Assembly: GCA_022009935.1 (NCBI GenBank)
Contig: CP091731.1
Span: forward strand, 124,001-188,000
DNA length: 64,000 nt
Origin: Candidatus Melainabacteria bacterium
Lineage (GTDB): Bacteria > Cyanobacteriota > Vampirovibrionia > Gastranaerophilales > Gastranaerophilaceae
Direction of reading: 5' to 3'
Shown: one piece after another, positions 60,158-64,000 of the stretch
Layout of the letters: the number at the start of each line of letters is the position of its first letter
Position numbering within the stretch: position 1 is the first letter of the stretch
The notes under the pieces: model-generated
Databases searched by the model: none
The model's input: the letters and a program-made list of their open reading frames with translations, nothing else
What the model was told of the DNA's origin: nothing
Translations under genes and position numbers: made by a program

Positions 60158-61520
60158 TTATTTTAATGCTTGGTGTATAAAAGTAAACCGTATAATTAAA
60201 CTATTTTTTAAATATTCCATAAATTTGTTAAAATCCGATTTTAAATCATTATACTTACTAATTATAATATCAGCAGGAGATAAACCGTTCAAAGTCAGGT
60301 TTAGAATAGGAATTAAATATTTTTGGTCATGGTCGTTTTCAAGAGCATTAAAAGATAATTTTAGTATATCACACGCAATGTCTTGAATTTGATAATTACC
60401 TAAATAACCTTTTAAACCATATTTTGCACTTGATAATTTTGCTTTATTTAATTCTTCAAAAGTAAATTGGTTTAAAATTGTATTTATTGAATTAAAAGTA
60501 TTTATATCTTTAAAAACTCCTTTATAAAATGTGGGATTGCATATTTCAAAATTCCATTTTGACAATCGTGGTTTCTAATTTCTATATAATTTTTCAATCT
60601 CACATCAGGGAAGAAAAGTGAAGAATGCAACTCGTAATCTTCTTTTTTAGCTTGTAGCCCCTCATATCCAAAGTTAAAAAAATCTTCAAAGGTTGTTTTT
60701 TTATCAAATTCAATAATTTTATTGTCTCTTACAATAAAAATGACAGGAATTTTAAAAACATAATTTATATATTTACTAAAAGAAAAGTTTTCAAGTAAGT
60801 CTTCGTTTAAAAGTCCACATCGTTGTTTATCCGTATAAATCCAAGCAAGCGAGCGTATTGATTTATATTTCGTAAGTTTTTATTGTATATTGGAGAATTG
60901 GCAAATATGGCCGTTACAATGGGGCTAAGTTTTATAGATAATGTAATTTTTTAGCAGCATCGGCTTCATTTTCAAAATCGAAAGCCGTTTGAATGCCACT
61001 TGTTTGTCTCATCATAAATTTGGACATTTTTAAGTCCAAATGGTTTGCCATTGTTTGGTATCGTCGTTTTGGAATTATTGCTATTTCAGTTGCTTTGCAA
61101 GTGGGGTTTATTCCATATTCTATAAAACTTAAATCAAATTTTTTTGCAATTGTGTTTATTTTTTTATTAAGAATTTCAATTTCTTTTTCAATATCACATA
61201 CATTTTTTTGGGCTTCAAACTAATTTCAAGCTGTCCTCCCGGTTCAAGAGTTATTGTTGTTGAATTTTCATTTTTAAGACCAATAATATGATTATCGTCA
61301 AAAATAGGCTCCCAATTATATTTTTTTTGAAAAGGCTTTAAGAAAATTTTCAATTCCCTTCTCGCCAAAGTAATTTGCTGTGGTGTTGTTTTTGTTCAAA
61401 GCTTATTCGTTCATATTCAAGCCCAATTTCAAAAAGATTTGGATGTTTTGCACTAAATAAATAATCTCTGATTAAGTCTTCTTTTGTGAAATTTGTCGTT
61501 TTTGCGTTTATCATTTTCAT
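60158..61520 (-). CDS. gshA: Glutamate-cysteine ligase, plant/cyanobacterial type (GCS2-like)
   Basis: Forms gamma-glutamylcysteine, first step of glutathione synthesis. About 450 residues read across many breaks (the stretch 60565-61000 is badly broken). Features: FTKEDLIRDYLFSAKHPNLF, EIGLEYERISF, WEPIFDDNHIIGLKNENSTT, ITLEPGGQLEISLKPKK (substrate loop LEPGGQxE), SFIEYGINPTCKATEIAIIP, KRRYQTMANHL, TSGIQTAFDFENEADAAKKL, FFPDVRLKNYIEIRNHDCQ, LTLNGLSPADIIISKYNDL. These fit the family found in plants, alphaproteobacteria and cyanobacteria. gshB is not in the window; EgtA-type use is an alternative. Confidence 0.82.
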
Positions 61521-61587
61521 ATAATTTAGCTTACCAAAATTTTAAAATTAAAACAAATCACCTGTTTGTATTATTATAAATATACAG

Positions 61588-62420
61588 ATGAATTATATCC
61601 AAAGAGCTAAAAAATTTAATACAAAAAAAAGACTTGGTCAAAATTTTCTTGTTGACGAAAGTGTTTTAGACTATATTATTTGCGCTGCAGGCGAAATTAA
61701 AAACACAACAGTTCTTGAAATTTACCCGGAATGGGTTTTTTGACTGAAAAACTATGTAAAAACGCAAAAGAAGTTATTGCTTGTGAAATTGATGATGATG
61801 CTATAAATTTTTAAACAAAAACATTTTGCCTGATAATAAAAATTTAAAATTGATACATAATGATATTTTAAAACAAATATATGTGATCTAACAAAGGAAA
61901 AGCCTATAAAAATAATCGCCAATATTCCCTACTATATAACAAGTCCGATTATAGCTCATTTGCTTGGAGAAATAGACGATTTGAATAACCAAAACAGAAG
62001 CCAAATTTCAGAAATTATACTTATATCCAATATGAGGTAGCAAAGAGAATAGTTGCAAGCGAAAACAGTGATAATAAAGAATATGGGCTTTTGTCAATAT
62101 TATCGCAGTTTTATTGTGATGTAGAATTTTTAAAGAAAAAAAAAGCAAAATCTTTTTACCCTGCTCCAAAAGTCGATTCAGCGCTTGTTCGATTTAAAGT
62201 CAAAAACGAACCTGCCGTCAAAACTGATGATTACACATTTTTGAAAAAAGTTATAAAAGGATGTTTTTTATCTCGAAGAAAAAATATCAAAAATTCTTTA
62301 ATACAAAGCGGGTTCGATAAAGAATGTGTTATAAAAACTTTAAAAGATTTAAATATTAATGAAAACATTCGAGGAGAAAGACTGTCCCTTGAAACAATCA
62401 ATTCAATTGCAAAAAAATGA
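61588..62420 (+). CDS. rsmA: 16S rRNA dimethyladenosine transferase RsmA (KsgA)
   Basis: Dimethylates A1518 and A1519 in 16S rRNA. About 280 residues: RAKKFNTKKRLGQNFLVDES, a SAM motif reconstructed across a break as VLEIGPGMGFLTEKLC, EVIACEIDDDAINFLNKN, LIHNDILK, KIIANIPYYITSPIIAHLL (motif IV NxPY), LIIQYEVAKRIVA, YGLLSILSQFYCDVEFLKKV, FYPAPKVDSALVRF, GCFLSRRKNIKNSL. At least five breaks. Divergent from gshA, convergent with acpS. Confidence 0.93.
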
Positions 62421-62428
62421 AAGAAAAT

Positions 62429-62799
62429 TTAAATGTATAATTTTATTGCAATAACACTTGCAACAGCATATTGTTTTGAATGAGAAACGGATAAACTCAA
62501 TGAATATTGGTTTTTCAACGGAGTCAAAATATTTATTTGAGGGTAATGATTTTTGTTTATTATTTCAATTTGCTTCAAAAAAAGTTTTTGTTTTCAAAAG
62601 GAAAAAGCGCTTTTATGCAAGCTTCTTTTTGCGCAAAATCTTGCTGATAAATGTTGTGCAGGATTTTTTTTGAAAAACAATAATCAAGTTCATTTTTTGT
62701 AAAAATACGACTTAGAAACTTTGAATTTATATCGTTTTCATATTTTTCAAAGCGTATAATTTCTTCAATATCTATTCCTTGGGATAAATTTGTATTCAT
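62429..62799 (-). CDS. acpS: Holo-[acyl-carrier-protein] synthase
   Basis: Transfers phosphopantetheine to ACP. About 123 residues: SQGIDIEEIIRFEKYENDIN (the GIDxxxIxR motif with Mg-binding Asp), KFLSRIFTKNELDYCFSKKN, LSARFCAKEACIKAL (FAAKEAxxKA motif, Glu and Lys), and C-terminal NQYSLSLSVSHSKQYAVASV (the SxSH motif). Breaks near 62675, 62590 and 62560. Start ATG at 62799. The stop is 8 bases from the convergent rsmA stop. Confidence 0.9.
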
Positions 62800-62916
62800 A
62801 AATTTATTATACAATAAGACGAATAAAGACAAATGTAGTTTGTAAACAAAATGAAACAAATAGAACAAAACTCCATGCCATTTTTGTGATAAGTGTGTTA
62901 ATATACTAATGTAAAT

Positions 62917-62934
62917 TATGTAAAGTGATGTAAA
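62917..62934 (-). promoter_or_regulatory. HLR1-like tandem TTTACAT repeat upstream of acpS and the 62939 gene
   Basis: Minus strand: TTTACATC-AC-TTTACATA, followed one base later by a third TTTACAT (62909-62915). Two 8-mers with a 2-base AC spacer, the same spacer as the site at 5913-5930. Only position 8 of the first unit (C) departs from the HLR1 pattern. It lies in the 139-base gap between acpS and the plus-strand gene starting at 62939, close enough to that start to act as a repressor-type site. Binding by the regulator at 55622 is inference. Confidence 0.38.
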
Positions 62935-62938
62935 AAAA

Positions 62939-63580
62939 TTGAGCAATAATTTTCAGTAATTTAGATAATTTAGAAACAACAATAAGAAAATCTTCTGTTA
63001 TACAAGAAAGGATGAATTTAGTTTCAACCCATATGTATAAACAGTTTATAGAGTATCAAAATGCTGTTTTAAATACAAATGAAATGTTTATAAAATGATT
63101 GAGCATGTTCATCTGACGGTTGACTATTTAAAGCAATCGTTTGCTTCTCGAGGAATTTCATCACAGAAAGTTTATTACGAAATAGATAAAAATAAAACAA
63201 CTGCAAAATTAAATATATTATGGCATGCAATAAGTTTTACCGTAAGAAGTAACGATAAGCCCCAAGCATTGTTTCGAGAAGGCAAAGAACCTTTGTTTTC
63301 AGGGCGTATAATTGCTGTCAAGGGTAATATTTCAAAAATGAGAAAAAATGGTGAATTTGACCCTGATTTTCAACTTATTCTTGAAAATGAAGTTGCATCT
63401 TTATTTGTACCTGCAGATAAACAAGAGCCGGCTATAATAAAAATAAGACACATTGGAAACAGAGAATTTCCGCTTAATCAGACTGATGCTCATCGAGAAT
63501 TTTTATTAAAAGTTATTGAAATTATATGTGGTGGTGGTGTATACCACGAAGAAAATTTTAAACGAAATTTAAAACTATAA
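62939..63580 (+). CDS. Hypothetical protein, about 212 residues
   Basis: Probable TTG start (LSNNFSNLDNLETTIRKSSV after one bridged base), then IQERMNLVSTHMYKQFIEYQ, a break near 63093, and MIEHVHLTVDYLKQSFASRG, NILWHAISFTVRSNDKPQAL, EGKEPLFSGRIIAVKGNISK, DFQLILENEVASLFVPADKQ, IKIRHIGNREFPLNQTDAHR, VIEIICGGGVYHEE. The N-terminal half looks helical and coiled, the rest a mixed alpha/beta fold. No signal peptide, no domain I recognise. The start and the ribosome site are weak. Confidence 0.6.
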
Positions 63581-63592
63581 ATGGACTAATAA

Positions 63593-64000
63593 TTAACCAA
63601 GCATTTGAAGAGTGAAACTTTTATCGTTTTCATTTCGTTTTTCAATGCTTTGTATTGTTTTTTTCTAAATAGCTAATATCAGTTTCAATTTTATTCAAAC
63701 GAAGCTCATATTCTTGTTCTTGTTGTTCAATCCTATTTTCTTCAGCTTCTATTCCTGAAAGAATTGAAGCAAGTTCTTTATCTGTATATGCAGAAAGTGT
63801 AAAAATATCGCTATCTTCAAGATTTACTGTGTTGCCGTTCATGTCTTTGAATGCATAAGTTCCGCGAAGTAAATTTGCTTGAAGAATAGAACCGTCATCG
63901 TCATCTCTAAATATAATGTCACCTGAAATAGAAGAATCGTCTTGGTTTCCTTCTAATATTTCTTTTCCTGTTGATGTGTTATAAAGTTGAATAGGCGAGT
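63593..64000 (-). CDS. Hypothetical protein, C-terminal part (runs off right edge)
   Basis: Minus strand, entering at 64000: SPIQLYNTSTGKEILEGNQD, DSSISGDIIFRDDDDGSILQ, ANLLRGTYAFKDMNGNTVNL, EDSDIFTLSAYTDKELASIL, SGIEAEENRIEQQEQEYELR (coiled coil), then after a break at 63660 LEKKTIQSIEKRNENDKSFT and stop at 63593. The beta-rich segment with Asp-Asp-Asp-Asp and a C-terminal coiled coil recall the style of the protein at 35920, but no clear homology can be claimed. The N-terminus is outside the window. Confidence 0.55.

Noticed and set aside
1..64000. CRISPR array, tRNA or rRNA genes
   Set aside because: No regularly spaced repeats and no cloverleaf-like or rRNA-like segments were noticed in any gap; a tRNAscan/Infernal run would settle it.

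Overview
The window is AT-rich (roughly 28-30% GC by eye) and densely coding on both strands. It most resembles a gut, non-photosynthetic relative of the Cyanobacteria (Gastranaerophilales / Vampirovibrionia, 'Melainabacteria'). I infer this from cyanobacterial-type accessories (SLH protein, DUF2993 and GerMN proteins, plant/cyanobacterial-type glutamate-cysteine ligase, PhoB/RpaB-like regulator), Gram-negative envelope genes, a rph/ylxR/infB/rbfA/truB neighbourhood, and several lineage-style proteins I know only as hypotheticals. No tRNA, rRNA or CRISPR array was seen.

Almost every gene longer than about 600 nt is cut by one to many single-base frame breaks, mostly in A or T runs, although the conserved sequence continues in another frame. 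Essential genes (recA, infB, metG, pheT, mfd) are affected, and spmA carries two breaks that cancel. I read this as uncorrected homopolymer indels in the assembly, not mass pseudogenisation. Coordinates below span the whole reconstructed gene from first start to last stop.

Layout: 1-240 is the 5' end of a GH77-like gene whose paralogue lies at 57.5-59.6 kb. 0.4-3.2 kb: phosphatase, yidD, histidine kinase. 3.2-5.7 kb: pheT. 6.0-8.9 kb: pyrF, ald and two hypotheticals. 9.0-12.6 kb: a proB-proA-folP run. 12.6-17.0 kb: an aquaporin, then convergent recA-metG-prfB. 17.2-25.98 kb: gpsA, phosphohexomutase, pheA, dnaJ-like, queE, mfd. 26-35.8 kb: PpiC lipoprotein, glgC-thioredoxin lipoprotein, then an RND adaptor/pump/TolC set translationally coupled to ispE. 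35.9-41.4 kb: a lineage-style coiled-coil protein, spmA-spmB, pepA, LD-carboxypeptidase. 41.4-43.0 kb: a hypothetical gene and a GC-rich island between two 80-bp direct repeats. 43.1-48.4 kb: SLH protein, a hypothetical, and a rph-bioF-bioG-bioC operon. 48.5-55.6 kb: degenerate PurD-like protein, ylxR-infB-rbfA-truB, DUF2993, GerMN, HicB-like. 55.6-64 kb: PhoB-type regulator, thiS and surE, GH77-like membrane protein, EF-hand protein, glutamate-cysteine ligase, rsmA, acpS, and two hypotheticals.

Functionally the window joins housekeeping (translation, recombination/repair, amino-acid, biotin, folate, isoprenoid and queuosine synthesis) with alpha-glucan metabolism (glgC, phosphohexomutase, two GH77-like genes) and cell-envelope functions. 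The observations most worth a second look are a frameshift in prfB exactly at the RF2 recoding position, two HLR1-like tandem repeats, the GC-rich island, the membrane-anchored GH77-like paralogues, and a PurD-like protein without the PurD signatures.
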